From NCBI GenBank assembly GCA_947175035.1, contig CAMWLG010000019.1, positions 1-49,230 of the forward strand: a DNA stretch of 49,230 nt. The letters are read 5' to 3'. Shown here in pieces: positions 1-8,420 of the stretch. Within the stretch, counting starts at the first letter, position 1, and each line of letters begins with the position of its first letter. The notes beneath the pieces are model-generated. The model had not been told where the DNA came from and searched no databases. It worked only from the letters and a program-made list of their open reading frames with translations. A program made the position numbers and the translations under genes. This DNA is from an uncultured Lachnospiraceae bacterium. Lineage in GTDB: Bacteria; Bacillota; Clostridia; Lachnospirales; Lachnospiraceae.

Positions 1-275
1 CATGCAATTCCACAAATAAAACTCGGCATTGCAATAACAAACACATATGCCTTTGGATTAATATCAAGATTTTCAACAAAAGATACTGCAGGGGCTGGCA
101 TTGTCCAGTGATAGACCGGAAATACAAAGCCCACAATATCAGCGTCACTTGCGGATACATCCTTGGGATTGCATCGCATGGAAATAATATCAGTATCTCC
201 CAAACGCGCTGCAATGACCTTTGCTGCGCGCATACTGTTTCCTGTTCCTGTGAAATAATAAATTACTTTTTTCAT
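1..275 (-). CDS. Flavodoxin-family protein, 3' end missing
   Basis: The first 91 residues are visible and the rest lies outside the window. They begin MKKVIYYFTGTGNSMRAAK, the phosphate-binding FTGTGNS loop of flavodoxins, followed by a FVFPVYHWTMPAP segment at the second FMN-contact loop. This layout is typical of clostridial flavodoxin or flavodoxin-ferredoxin (EFR1-like) proteins, which carry out low-potential electron transfer in the cytoplasm. Whether a C-terminal ferredoxin domain is present cannot be seen. The ATG at 275 is preceded by AAGGAG at 281-286, so the start is well supported. The gene is monocistronic or first in its unit: it has its own promoter and a long palindrome directly upstream (283-315), which suggests control by a repressor. 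Confidence 0.85.
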   Translation of the reverse strand, partial: MKKVIYYFTGTGNSMRAAKVIAARLGDTDIISMRCNPKDVSASDADIVGFVFPVYHWTMPAPAVSFVENLDINPKAYVFVIAMPSFICGIA

Positions 276-282
276 TACTTCT

Positions 283-315
283 CCTTAAAAATAGAATATC
301 GTTCTATTTTTAAGG
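283..315 (-). promoter_or_regulatory. Perfect 14-bp palindrome over the flavodoxin SD
   Basis: Arms CCTTAAAAATAGAA and TTCTATTTTTAAGG flank a 5-bp centre, with no mismatch. The element starts just after the -10 box and ends inside the Shine-Dalgarno sequence (AAGGAG, 281-286). As DNA it has the size and position of an operator for a dimeric repressor such as a TetR-family protein. As RNA it folds into a hairpin that covers four of the six SD bases. Which of the two acts cannot be decided from sequence. Confidence 0.7.
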
Positions 316-340
316 TATCATATTTTGTGGAGTATGTCAA
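312..340 (-). promoter_or_regulatory. Promoter of the flavodoxin gene
   Basis: On the minus strand TTGACA (335-340) is a perfect -35. After a 17-bp spacer comes TACCTT (312-317), a weak -10. The palindrome begins within this -10, so a bound protein would block RNA polymerase. Confidence 0.55.
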
Positions 341-356
341 TTATGTAGTCCTGCTA

Positions 357-1181
357 TTATTTCATCAATCCCTTTTTCCTTGCATAATCACAAGTAAAAG
401 AAACATATGCCAATATCAGCAACAGAAGGATAGACAGCATATCCCATACATCAAAAATAGGCTCTGCTATCATTTTTGCCAGAATCGCATTGATGATCAA
501 CACAAACGGAATGGCTAATAAAAAAGAAATTCCCAAAGCAGCCAACTTCCTTGCTTTGACAATGTGCTTAAAAACCACAACAATTAGCCACAGGAATACC
601 ATGGAAGGCACCGCCAACACGGCACCAATTGAAAACACTTCTTCTACTTTTATGATCCTGCTCAACAAAAACAGATAGGGAACTATAAAAACACTAAATG
701 ATATGAAACTTACGATAATCCCTCTTTTTCCCAATATAATACTTGGAAAAGATATGACCCATGCGAAAACAATGGAACTGACTGGGATGAGTGACCATGT
801 CAAATTGCCGGATATCGCAATGTTGCAAATAAGGCATACCATAATTCCTACCAAAAAAGTTACCGTAAAAAGACTTGAAATAATCACATTCTTTGTCATG
901 TTATTTTCATCTTTTCTTTTCAAGGCAATCAAATTTTCATCTGCTTTCTTTTCATAACTTTCCATATCAACTTTCTCCCCACTTAACAGCTCATTTACTG
1001 TAATTCCCAGTATCTCACAAAGTGCCAACATGATAGATGAATCGGGCATGCTTTTTCCGGTTTCCCATTTGGATACAGCCCTATCTGTAATGTTCAGTTT
1101 TTCTGCCAACTGCGCTTGAGTTAGTTTTTTCTCCTTACGGCATTTGGCAATAAATTTTCCAATTGCTGTCTGATCCATCAT
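357..1181 (-). CDS. XRE-family HTH regulator with a membrane domain
   Basis: The 274-residue protein has an N-terminal Cro/CI-type helix-turn-helix (about residues 8-62, with QAQLAEKLNITDRAVSKWE as recognition region). A charged linker follows, then about 160 residues with roughly five or six hydrophobic segments. DNA-binding domains fused to a membrane domain are common in Firmicutes and may report envelope stress or bind a membrane partner; the target here is unknown. The ATG at 1181 was chosen because AAAGGAGG lies five bases upstream; a longer reading to 1196 lacks such a site. It is followed by the flavodoxin gene, but that gene has its own promoter. The ligand and regulon cannot be inferred. 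Confidence 0.85.
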   Translation of the reverse strand: MMDQTAIGKFIAKCRKEKKLTQAQLAEKLNITDRAVSKWETGKSMPDSSIMLALCEILGITVNELLSGEKVDMESYEKKADENLIALKRKDENNMTKNVIISSLFTVTFLVGIMVCLICNIAISGNLTWSLIPVSSIVFAWVISFPSIILGKRGIIVSFISFSVFIVPYLFLLSRIIKVEEVFSIGAVLAVPSMVFLWLIVVVFKHIVKARKLAALGISFLLAIPFVLIINAILAKMIAEPIFDVWDMLSILLLLILAYVSFTCDYARKKGLMK

Positions 1182-1402
1182 ATTTCCTCCTTTCACCTTG
1201 AACGATACACCTGATTGTACGTTTTTTACACGAACCAGTGGTTGAGTTGGGGAGATTCAACCGTTGGTTGGGAAAACTCTCTGTGAATAAAAAGGTAGCT
1301 GATTTTTCGTTAAGATAAATCGCTACCAAAATAAAAATATTCTGTTTTGTGTACCGGAAACCCCTGCCAGTGAACTTGCCCCTTCGTTGCAAAATTGGCT
1401 TT

Positions 1403-1807
1403 TTATTCGATCACAATGTTATAATACTCTTCGCCATCTTCCTCATATGGTACTGCATAACATCTTTTTCCAATCAATGTCCGCAGGTTTTGAATATCCG
1501 CTAAGTTCGTGGCACCAAATTCTTGATAACAAAGCGTTTTGCTCTTTTCATTTTCTTTTTCATAAAAATCCGTTACGTACACGAGAAACTCGTCCAAAAG
1601 CGCCTCAAAAGGAACCTGTGAGATATATTGCGGCGAAGACTCCTCTTCTCCATAACAGTCTGGCTCTGCCTCAAAAGAAAGAGAAGTAACATAAACGTCC
1701 CCACGTGCTATTCCATAGGGGTCTTTTGTCCGATAAATTCCTTCTTCTACTTTCTGAAACTCTGGTTTAGAATATTTCTCTGGTGTATAATTTTTAAAGT
1801 TTTTCAT
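1403..1807 (-). CDS. Hypothetical acidic protein
   Basis: A 134-residue soluble protein starting MKNFKNYTPEKYSKPEF. I do not recognise the family. It is acidic, with runs such as GEEESS and YEEDGEEYY, and has no signal peptide, membrane segment or cysteine motif. The reading frame extends upstream to 1888, but the ATG at 1807 is preferred because GGGGGA lies about 9 bases before it. It follows another unknown gene (1915-2826) in the same direction about 110 bp downstream. Small acidic proteins of this kind are sometimes immunity proteins, but no toxin gene is next to it, so no role is assigned. Confidence 0.6.
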   Translation of the reverse strand: MKNFKNYTPEKYSKPEFQKVEEGIYRTKDPYGIARGDVYVTSLSFEAEPDCYGEEESSPQYISQVPFEALLDEFLVYVTDFYEKENEKSKTLCYQEFGATNLADIQNLRTLIGKRCYAVPYEEDGEEYYNIVIE

Positions 1808-1914
1808 GTCACTTCGTCCCCCAATCCAATTTTTAAAGTTATCTAATGGTGAGATTCTATCACAAACACACTTATAATTCAATTGCAATTTACCTTAATC
1901 TTTTCTCTGTTACA

Positions 1915-2826
1915 TTACACCTCTCGTTTCCTCTCGGGATGATAAATAATCCGAATATAGTCACCATCCTTTCCATCCATATCACCAAGATACATGCGCT
2001 CATGTTCAGGCACCGCTAAGTAAAGCTCTTTTAATCGTTCCCTTTTTTGCTCTGTGGGCCATTCCAAATAATCATGGTAAGCCTTAATACAACGTTGTGC
2101 AGCATCATCTTCTCCCGCTGTTCGCACGCACCACTGTTCTATCTCCTTGATGCGTTCCTCTTTTGCGATTGGATCTGTAAGCAGACATACTTTCACATTA
2201 CCCAACTCAGGCATATATAACCATTCTCCCCCAACAGGATAAGAATACAGAATATCCGCCTGAATCATATCTGTAATCTCCTCCAGACTAAATAATCTGT
2301 CATCCTCCATACCAATCCGAAAATGCCTGTCCTTATAAACGGTTAATTCTGTGATACACAGTCTGTCGTCCTTACGGTAAAGTGTCGCCTGTTGACTGCC
2401 ATTTATAGTATTTATTAGAAATTTCCCCTCTTCTCGATATGGCGTACCAGGAGCTGCCGTAAAAGTACACCTTTCGTCTATTCGCTCGCCTTTTTGGATT
2501 TCATGAAGATTTTTTAGGTCAGGATTCATCTGTTTCACAATATCTACTACACGCTCATAAAAGCGGTCATTGTCATACATCCAGCTGGCTTCTTGAATCT
2601 CAAACTCCCCTATTCCATGGACAGAAAACGATTGATTACAGGGAACTTGCGGCACAACCCAGCCTTTATCTATCTCTTTACGAAACCCTTTCAAATCCAC
2701 TGCATGCCAGCAGTCAACCACGCCATCCTCATACACCGAAAGCTTCGTGTAAAAATAATTTCCGTTATGGATAATACACGGAATAGATACTCCCTTTATG
2801 CGTCTGCTGTAATATATTTGTTCCAT
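1915..2826 (-). CDS. Hypothetical protein with two related halves
   Basis: A 303-residue soluble protein of unknown function. The two halves look alike. Residues from about 15 read NGNYFYTKLSVYEDGVVDCW, then KGFRKEIDKGWVVPQVP. Residues from about 150 read RKDDRLCITELTVYKDRHF, then LEEITDMIQADILYSYPVGG. Both give a strand-rich segment (..I..L.VY.D..) followed by a helix and a P-G turn. This suggests duplication of a small alpha/beta domain. The C-terminal 70 residues are helical and highly charged. The ATG at 2826 has GGGAG nine bases upstream. There are no transmembrane segments and no catalytic motif I can name. It sits between the unknown 1403-1807 gene and the symporter-phosphatase operon. 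Confidence 0.7.
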   Translation of the reverse strand: MEQIYYSRRIKGVSIPCIIHNGNYFYTKLSVYEDGVVDCWHAVDLKGFRKEIDKGWVVPQVPCNQSFSVHGIGEFEIQEASWMYDNDRFYERVVDIVKQMNPDLKNLHEIQKGERIDERCTFTAAPGTPYREEGKFLINTINGSQQATLYRKDDRLCITELTVYKDRHFRIGMEDDRLFSLEEITDMIQADILYSYPVGGEWLYMPELGNVKVCLLTDPIAKEERIKEIEQWCVRTAGEDDAAQRCIKAYHDYLEWPTEQKRERLKELYLAVPEHERMYLGDMDGKDGDYIRIIYHPERKREV

Positions 2827-2890
2827 TGAAAATATCTCCCATCATCAATTTGCTAAATTGTCTCACATGGATATTTTACTACAAGCGCCC

Positions 2891-5800
2891 TTACAATTCC
2901 ATTACATTCTGTTTCATCTCTTCCCTATATTCCAAGCAAATCATAGTAATATCATCAAACTGGGGTGCCTCCCCCACAAAAGCATCAATATCCCCCTTTA
3001 CCACGGCGAGTAGTTCCTTCGGCGACAGCGCGGCATTGTGTTCCAGAACATTCCCTAATCGCACCATTCCATACAACTCATTCTCCTGATTCGTTGCCTC
3101 TGTCACGCCATCCGTATATTGGAATACTTTGTCCCCCGGTTTTAGCTGTATGCAGCCGCATTTGTATTTTGTCCCCTCCAATCCTGCGAGGACAAAACCA
3201 GGGGCAATCACATAAGGCTTAAACACACTGTCTTTTCGACAGATAAAAGGAATCTCATGCCCGGCATTCACATAGACGAACTCCCCTGTCACAAGATCTA
3301 GCACCCCCTCAAACGCGGTGATAAACAATCCCTCCCGATTTGATTCGCACAACAGCTGATTGACCTCAGAGAACACCTCCCCCAAATCCCTGCCAGGCTG
3401 TGTGTGATCTTTGATCAATGTCTTACCAATCACCATAAATAGAGCCGCGGGTACACCCTTGCCCGACACATCCGCAACCACCATGGCAAGATGTCTGTGA
3501 TCCACCAAAAAGAAATCATAGAAATCTCCACCCACCTCCTTGGCAGGATTCATTGTGGCAAAGATATCAAACTCTTGTCTGTCTGGAAATGCCGGGAACA
3601 TACCAGGCAGCATATCCGCCTGAATCTGTGTCGCCACATTCAGCTCCGCCCCGATTCGCTCCTTCTCTGCCGTGACATGTTCCAGATGATGTATATAGTC
3701 CTTCAAATCCACTGTCATTTTATTAAATGCGTCTGCCAGCTCTCCTATCTCTCCATCCGCATTCACCGCAAGCTGATGTTCCAGATTGCCGTCGCTGATT
3801 TTCCGCACTCCCTCTGTCAGCTGTTCGACGGGTTGGACGATGGAATGGGTAATCCGCGACGTCACCACGGACACCGCGGCAATCATACACAGGGCAATGA
3901 TAATAAATGCCGTGAGCACACTTCTCATTTTCTGATTGATAAATGCCAAAAACTGGTTGTTGCTCTCCGTGATCGCCTCTCCCACATGATCAGCAGGCGC
4001 CGTGATCGCATCATAGTCCATCAACACAAAAAAGTTCCAGCCATTCATCCGTATTCCCGCATATCCAAGGACAATCTCCTTGTCCGGATATATTTCCACC
4101 GCAGCATCCTTTCCCTCCATGACAATCTCCCGCACCTCGTCATCAAGCTTCGGAGCATCTGTTTTCCCTGTCCCGGCAATCTGTCTTCCTTTTTTATCCA
4201 CAATAAAAGAGTATTCAAACAAGTCGGAACTGTTTGTCAAAATGGCGTCGCACAGACTCTCCAAGTAAATATCATAGGCAACCACTCCCTTGAGTGTCCT
4301 ATTCTTGTCATATACCGGGCAGGAACAGGTGAGGGCGGATTTCCCTGAAAGCGCATCCTGATATACATCCGTCCAGTAGAGTTCTCCCTCACCTGCCGCC
4401 CCCTGATACCATTCTCTGGTTCTGCGGTCGATTTCTTCTCCGGCTATATGCTTGTAATCCACCTCCACATTGGACAGCAGCATTCCACTCTCTGACACAT
4501 AATAGATCGCGGATGCCTTGTCAAAGGTTTGTGCCACATTGTCTATCAGATCTCTCGAACCTTTGATCTGCATAAACTCTTTCTTCACGTCCCCCATGGA
4601 TACGCCCGGCTGCAGATAGACCATGCTGTCCTCAAATCTCGAAACGCCCGCGTTTTCCCTGCCATACAAATCCCCTATATTTTTCGCAGCGAGTCTCACT
4701 GACGTCTCTATTGTCTCAATATTACTGCTGATACCCTCCGCATAACTTACAGCAAGAACTCTGACACTCTCCGTGGAAGTGTCGGTCATGATATCCACAT
4801 TGGTCTTGTAGAGTGCGTCATTTTCCTCCTGCTTGGTTTTTATGATCAGACCTTTGGTGTCCGCAAATTGAAACAATGCAATTCCGCTCACTATGAGCAC
4901 GGCGACAGCGGAGATTCCCATGGCGGCAGCAAACAGCTTTTTTCCAAGCTTCCCCTTCCTCCTGTCAACCGCCTCCTTATGGTTGACCATGGTGGTAATC
5001 GCAATATTTGAATAGACGCTCGCAAATACGGAAACGGGATCTATCACGGGAATGATGGCAAGATAAATCAACACGATCAGCTCGCTGGGTATTCCCAATG
5101 GCGACAGTATCATATCCAGCATGGACACAGCCACGATTCCGGGGATTCCCACGATAGAAAAGGAATACATGATAGACCCCATAAAGATGATCAACACTGA
5201 ATTCAAATTGATATCCACATTATAAATAGTAGTTCCAAATACGGCTGCCACGGCGGCGCATATGATGACGCCGTTTTGAAAGATCGTCATCCCGATCGGC
5301 ATAATCGATCGAGAAACCTGCTTGTCCAAACCAAGATGCTCAGGAACGTCATCCATTGCCACAGAGACTGTTGAGATACAGCTGCTTGTGCCCACCGCCA
5401 CAAAGAACGTCCTTTTGACCGCCTTGATATGTTCCCTGACAGAACAGCCCGTCCGCATTTGAATCACACAGAACGACACAACCAATACCACAAACAATAT
5501 GAGATAAATTAACAGGATCAGCTTAAACAAGGCCGCCACGATACCCCTCATGCCCTCCGCCGAGAACTGGACAGCAATCATTGCGTACATACTCAATGGA
5601 AGAAAGATCAAAATAATATCAACCAGTCGGCAAAACGCCTGATAAATCCCCTCCATTCCTCTCTGAATAGCACCCGCTCTCTGCCCGTCAATCAGACCAA
5701 GCATAATGCCAAACAGTCCAAAAAACAATAACACTTTCAATGTGTCATTATTCACAAAGGACACAAAAATATTGGTTGGAATCGCATTGACCAAGAAGTC

Positions 5801-6244
5801 GATTACTTTGAATTCTTCCTGCGCCGTTTCCACTTCCTCGTCTTCATAGTAGCTGACCTCCGTAAAAAAGGACATCTCCTCGTCATCTGCCCCCTGCAAT
5901 TTCGTGACCGCCTGCTTCGTCTCTTGATCCAGTCTGATATAATCTCTGGCGCCAAGGGAAAGACACACTGCAAGACCTGCCGAAAATAGCAGCATCACTA
6001 TGACTGCTGCCGCCCATCTCCTGAACAGCCCCCTGCATTTTCCATTGAACAGCCCCCTGATATTCACCGCTACCGCGCATGATACGATCGGCAGCACACA
6101 CATTTGCAGCAGATTGGTATAGATGATATTGATGGGTGACAGATAGGGTACTATATTTTTGCCATAGATTGCTGTCAGAAATCCTGCGATAATACTGACC
6201 AACAGAGTGATCGGGCTTTTCATAATCTTGATAAATAGCTTCAT
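2891..6244 (-). CDS. Symporter-like/Cache/HAMP/SpoIIE phosphatase fusion
   Basis: A 1117-residue multidomain protein. Residues 1-425 have the fold of the sodium:dicarboxylate/glutamate symporter family (SDF), including the HP1-like GTSSCIST (285-292) and HP2-like GIPGI (366-370). A membrane segment (436-460) leads to an extracellular Cache-type region (about 461-770). A second segment (777-797), HAMP (798-852), a short coiled coil and a SpoIIE/PP2C phosphatase (885-1110) follow. The phosphatase keeps its metal-binding motifs: GGDFYDFF (905-912), VADVSGKG (923-930), YTDGVTEA (1043-1050) and FDDIT (1096-1100), so it should dephosphorylate serine/threonine, classically on STAS-type anti-anti-sigma factors. 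In the symporter half, positions that bind sodium and aspartate in GltPh appear changed: NMDGT reads FQNGV (322-326), and the TM8 R-T..N...D residues read S405, V406, S409, N413. It may therefore be a receptor and not a pump. Its start overlaps the binding-protein gene by 4 bp (ATGA). Confidence 0.9.
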   Translation of the reverse strand: MKLFIKIMKSPITLLVSIIAGFLTAIYGKNIVPYLSPINIIYTNLLQMCVLPIVSCAVAVNIRGLFNGKCRGLFRRWAAAVIVMLLFSAGLAVCLSLGARDYIRLDQETKQAVTKLQGADDEEMSFFTEVSYYEDEEVETAQEEFKVIDFLVNAIPTNIFVSFVNNDTLKVLLFFGLFGIMLGLIDGQRAGAIQRGMEGIYQAFCRLVDIILIFLPLSMYAMIAVQFSAEGMRGIVAALFKLILLIYLILFVVLVVSFCVIQMRTGCSVREHIKAVKRTFFVAVGTSSCISTVSVAMDDVPEHLGLDKQVSRSIMPIGMTIFQNGVIICAAVAAVFGTTIYNVDINLNSVLIIFMGSIMYSFSIVGIPGIVAVSMLDMILSPLGIPSELIVLIYLAIIPVIDPVSVFASVYSNIAITTMVNHKEAVDRRKGKLGKKLFAAAMGISAVAVLIVSGIALFQFADTKGLIIKTKQEENDALYKTNVDIMTDTSTESVRVLAVSYAEGISSNIETIETSVRLAAKNIGDLYGRENAGVSRFEDSMVYLQPGVSMGDVKKEFMQIKGSRDLIDNVAQTFDKASAIYYVSESGMLLSNVEVDYKHIAGEEIDRRTREWYQGAAGEGELYWTDVYQDALSGKSALTCSCPVYDKNRTLKGVVAYDIYLESLCDAILTNSSDLFEYSFIVDKKGRQIAGTGKTDAPKLDDEVREIVMEGKDAAVEIYPDKEIVLGYAGIRMNGWNFFVLMDYDAITAPADHVGEAITESNNQFLAFINQKMRSVLTAFIIIALCMIAAVSVVTSRITHSIVQPVEQLTEGVRKISDGNLEHQLAVNADGEIGELADAFNKMTVDLKDYIHHLEHVTAEKERIGAELNVATQIQADMLPGMFPAFPDRQEFDIFATMNPAKEVGGDFYDFFLVDHRHLAMVVADVSGKGVPAALFMVIGKTLIKDHTQPGRDLGEVFSEVNQLLCESNREGLFITAFEGVLDLVTGEFVYVNAGHEIPFICRKDSVFKPYVIAPGFVLAGLEGTKYKCGCIQLKPGDKVFQYTDGVTEATNQENELYGMVRLGNVLEHNAALSPKELLAVVKGDIDAFVGEAPQFDDITMICLEYREEMKQNVMEL

Positions 6245-7119
6245 CTCTTTTCCACATCCTCCTGTCCACAGAAGTAATTCCGATAGCGCTCCTGCACATC
6301 CGCAACCGTAATCTTGGGGGATGACTCCAGATAAAGATTGACATAATCCAAGAGCTGCTCCTTCTCTCTGGGGATGCCGATACAGAATTCATCCTTGATG
6401 TCAGAAAATGTATAGGTACTGGTATAAATCAGCAATTCAGGCTGTGTGAGATATTTGGAATAAAACTCTAACTCGCCGCTGAAAAATCCAAAGACTTCCC
6501 CCGTTTTTACCATATTGACAGCCGTGTCATAATCTTCAACCTCCACGATTTTGCATGTTTCAAAGAGCTGCTTGGCAAGCTCCACATGAGAAGTTCCCTC
6601 CACCACGGCAATCTTTTCCTGATGCTTCTTCAAATGAGGGACGGGATTGTCTTTGATATCATGTCTGACCATCTCCTGCTTATTGACCATGATTCCAAAC
6701 TGAAGTTCCAGATAAGGCTCTGAGAAATCCACGTATTTGATCCTGTCCAAGCTATGGCTGTATGTGGCAATGACCATGTCCACCTCGCTATTCTCCAATT
6801 TGACAGTCAGGTCATCATAATTATCCGAAGTCCTGTCAAAGAAAATCTCCACTCCTAAAGAATGCGCAAGATCTTCCGCCAGCTCAATATCTATCCCATA
6901 TAAATTCCCTGCCTCATCCTCCTGGAAAAAGGCAGCCAAATCCTGCTTTGGTATCGCAACACGCAGCATCCCCCTTTCGATAATCTCCGCAATATCAGGC
7001 GCTAACTTTTCCGCCCCTTGTGCCGATACCGTTTTTCCGGAAGACAAACAAGCTGCTAATACCAAGAAACTCAACATCATGACTGCACAAAACAATCCTC
7101 TCTTCATTTCTCTCTTCAT
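6241..7119 (-). CDS. Amino-acid-binding lipoprotein (SBP family 3)
   Basis: This 292-residue protein has a lipoprotein signal with lipobox LAAC (Cys24), so it should be anchored outside the cytoplasmic membrane. The mature part matches the polar amino-acid binding protein family: MLRVAIPKQD near the start of the first lobe, GNLYGIDIELAEDLAHSLGV, then VDMVIATYSHSLDRIKYVDF and a C-terminal IGIPREKEQLLDYVN. Such proteins normally feed an ABC permease, but none is present here. The gene is instead coupled by a 4-bp ATGA overlap to the symporter-Cache-SpoIIE gene and follows the GCS2-like ligase gene by 12 bp. The likely inference is that it delivers a ligand, perhaps glutamate or a related amino acid, to the fused sensor. 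The first of two in-frame ATGs is used because GGGGGAG lies just upstream. Confidence 0.88.
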   Translation of the reverse strand: MKREMKRGLFCAVMMLSFLVLAACLSSGKTVSAQGAEKLAPDIAEIIERGMLRVAIPKQDLAAFFQEDEAGNLYGIDIELAEDLAHSLGVEIFFDRTSDNYDDLTVKLENSEVDMVIATYSHSLDRIKYVDFSEPYLELQFGIMVNKQEMVRHDIKDNPVPHLKKHQEKIAVVEGTSHVELAKQLFETCKIVEVEDYDTAVNMVKTGEVFGFFSGELEFYSKYLTQPELLIYTSTYTFSDIKDEFCIGIPREKEQLLDYVNLYLESSPKITVADVQERYRNYFCGQEDVEKR

Positions 7120-7131
7120 TTCTCTCCCCCT

Positions 7132-8415
7132 TTACATTTTCGCATATCGAAACAAGATATCCTTTATATTTTCTCCAGATTGCAGGGCCTTGTGCAGTTC
7201 CTTTGCCGGATTGGTAAAATGCAGGATACGCCCCCGCAGAGGCTCCAGCAGGCTCTCCTCTCCATAACCCCTTTTCGCCAGCCCTTCCTTCGCAATATCG
7301 GTCAATTGATACAGCAAAAGCTTCATATCTTCTTCTGCGGCTATTTCTCTGCCCGTGACAGCCATTTCCCTCAATGCTGCGTTGGATGCGCTAATCCGAT
7401 GGGCTGCCAAAAACCGTTCCAGCATCTTTGCCGCCTTTTTGTAGTTGTAGGCGATACCCACGTGAAAAGCCGCTGTCACAAAGCTGTCCTTTACAGGCTG
7501 AATGCAGTCCCCCCTGACCTCAAGCACATGGTAAGAGTTCAAGACAACACGCCGAAAGCTTCTAAACATCCTGATACACTCTTGCGGGATATCGTTGTCC
7601 GCAAAATAATCAGCCAGCCTCGTGGGCTTCATGGCATACAGCCTCTCCCCGTCCGTCTCCACAAAGATTTCCTCCTGGCTGATTGCCCCCGCAAGCTCGT
7701 CCAGGGAATCAAATCTCTTGTCATAAATCCCCGTGTTGGGTATGCCGCATCTATCCCAAATCTGATCCCGCACACAGTAGTTGATGTTCCCTTCCCCGCC
7801 CAAATCGAGCGAATTGGAGAACAATAATCCCCTGACAAAATCCAGTCGGTTAAACAGATTATAGGTTTCCAACAGATTTGCGTATGGCACGTCTATATGT
7901 GTCTGCACGGAAAACATATTGGGAAAATACCGGGCAGGGTCTTTCTCCCTGGCATATTTCTCCACAAATTCCCGAATCATGATATAAAAAGGATCGCAGG
8001 TATATTCCACATTTTTCGCCTTGACAGGCCTTGTCCCCATTCCCGTCAATATGCAGTCATAAGTCCTGTAATATTCCTGTGCCAGCTTTAAGAGCGGGAG
8101 CATGCGCGCCCGCAATGTGTGGAGGTTTCTCTGCTTTCCCATGGACAACTCAAAGAGCCCATAGGAATAGTCATAGGACACACTGTCACCGTCCCGGGAA
8201 ACCCTCACAAAGTACCCGTCAGTCCCCTTGATCTCCTCCTGGAATCCATGCTCTTCCATAAGCTTCTCAAGAAACGCAGAACCGATTTCCCTGAACGACA
8301 CCGCCTCCCCCAGACAGATCACGGGATACTCAAATTCCATGCCGATATAGCCGTATTCTTTTTCTTTAAATGGATCGATTAGATATGTTTTTACGATTTG
8401 TTTCGCCCGTTCCAT
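7132..8415 (-). CDS. Glutamate-cysteine-ligase-like (GCS2) enzyme
   Basis: The 427-residue protein belongs to the carboxylate-amine ligase/glutamate-cysteine ligase type 2 superfamily (glutamine-synthetase fold). The characteristic opening is GYIGMEFEYPV (22-32), whose two glutamates (Glu27, Glu29) would bind Mg-ATP. Further support is the SVQTHIDV strand, the RVVLNSYHVLEVRGD segment and the usual length of about 400-430 residues. Family members join the gamma-carboxylate of glutamate to an amine; the amine used here is unknown, and true gamma-glutamylcysteine synthesis is not proven. It is the first gene of the operon with the amino-acid-binding lipoprotein (12 bp away) and the symporter-phosphatase fusion, which suggests that glutamate or a derivative is the shared theme. 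The SD (GAGGAGG) lies inside a predicted hairpin at 8421-8461. Confidence 0.8.
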   Translation of the reverse strand: MERAKQIVKTYLIDPFKEKEYGYIGMEFEYPVICLGEAVSFREIGSAFLEKLMEEHGFQEEIKGTDGYFVRVSRDGDSVSYDYSYGLFELSMGKQRNLHTLRARMLPLLKLAQEYYRTYDCILTGMGTRPVKAKNVEYTCDPFYIMIREFVEKYAREKDPARYFPNMFSVQTHIDVPYANLLETYNLFNRLDFVRGLLFSNSLDLGGEGNINYCVRDQIWDRCGIPNTGIYDKRFDSLDELAGAISQEEIFVETDGERLYAMKPTRLADYFADNDIPQECIRMFRSFRRVVLNSYHVLEVRGDCIQPVKDSFVTAAFHVGIAYNYKKAAKMLERFLAAHRISASNAALREMAVTGREIAAEEDMKLLLYQLTDIAKEGLAKRGYGEESLLEPLRGRILHFTNPAKELHKALQSGENIKDILFRYAKM

Positions 8416-8420
8416 ATATG

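Noticed and set aside
1135..1392. Minus-strand open frame of 85 residues overlapping the HTH gene
   Set aside because: It overlaps the HTH gene start in another frame, has no SD and an odd composition; it is a shadow.
1197..1402. Short inverted repeats (GGTTGA/TCAACC) in the 206-bp gap upstream of the HTH gene
   Set aside because: Arms of six bases, no promoter match nearby; no support for a site.
3491..4348. Long plus-strand open frame of 285 residues opposite the phosphatase gene
   Set aside because: It lies antisense to a conserved coding region, with no SD and no recognisable domain.
7180..7827. Plus-strand open frames opposite the GCS2-like gene
   Set aside because: Same antisense pattern; composition rich in His, Arg and Pro as expected for reverse-strand shadows.
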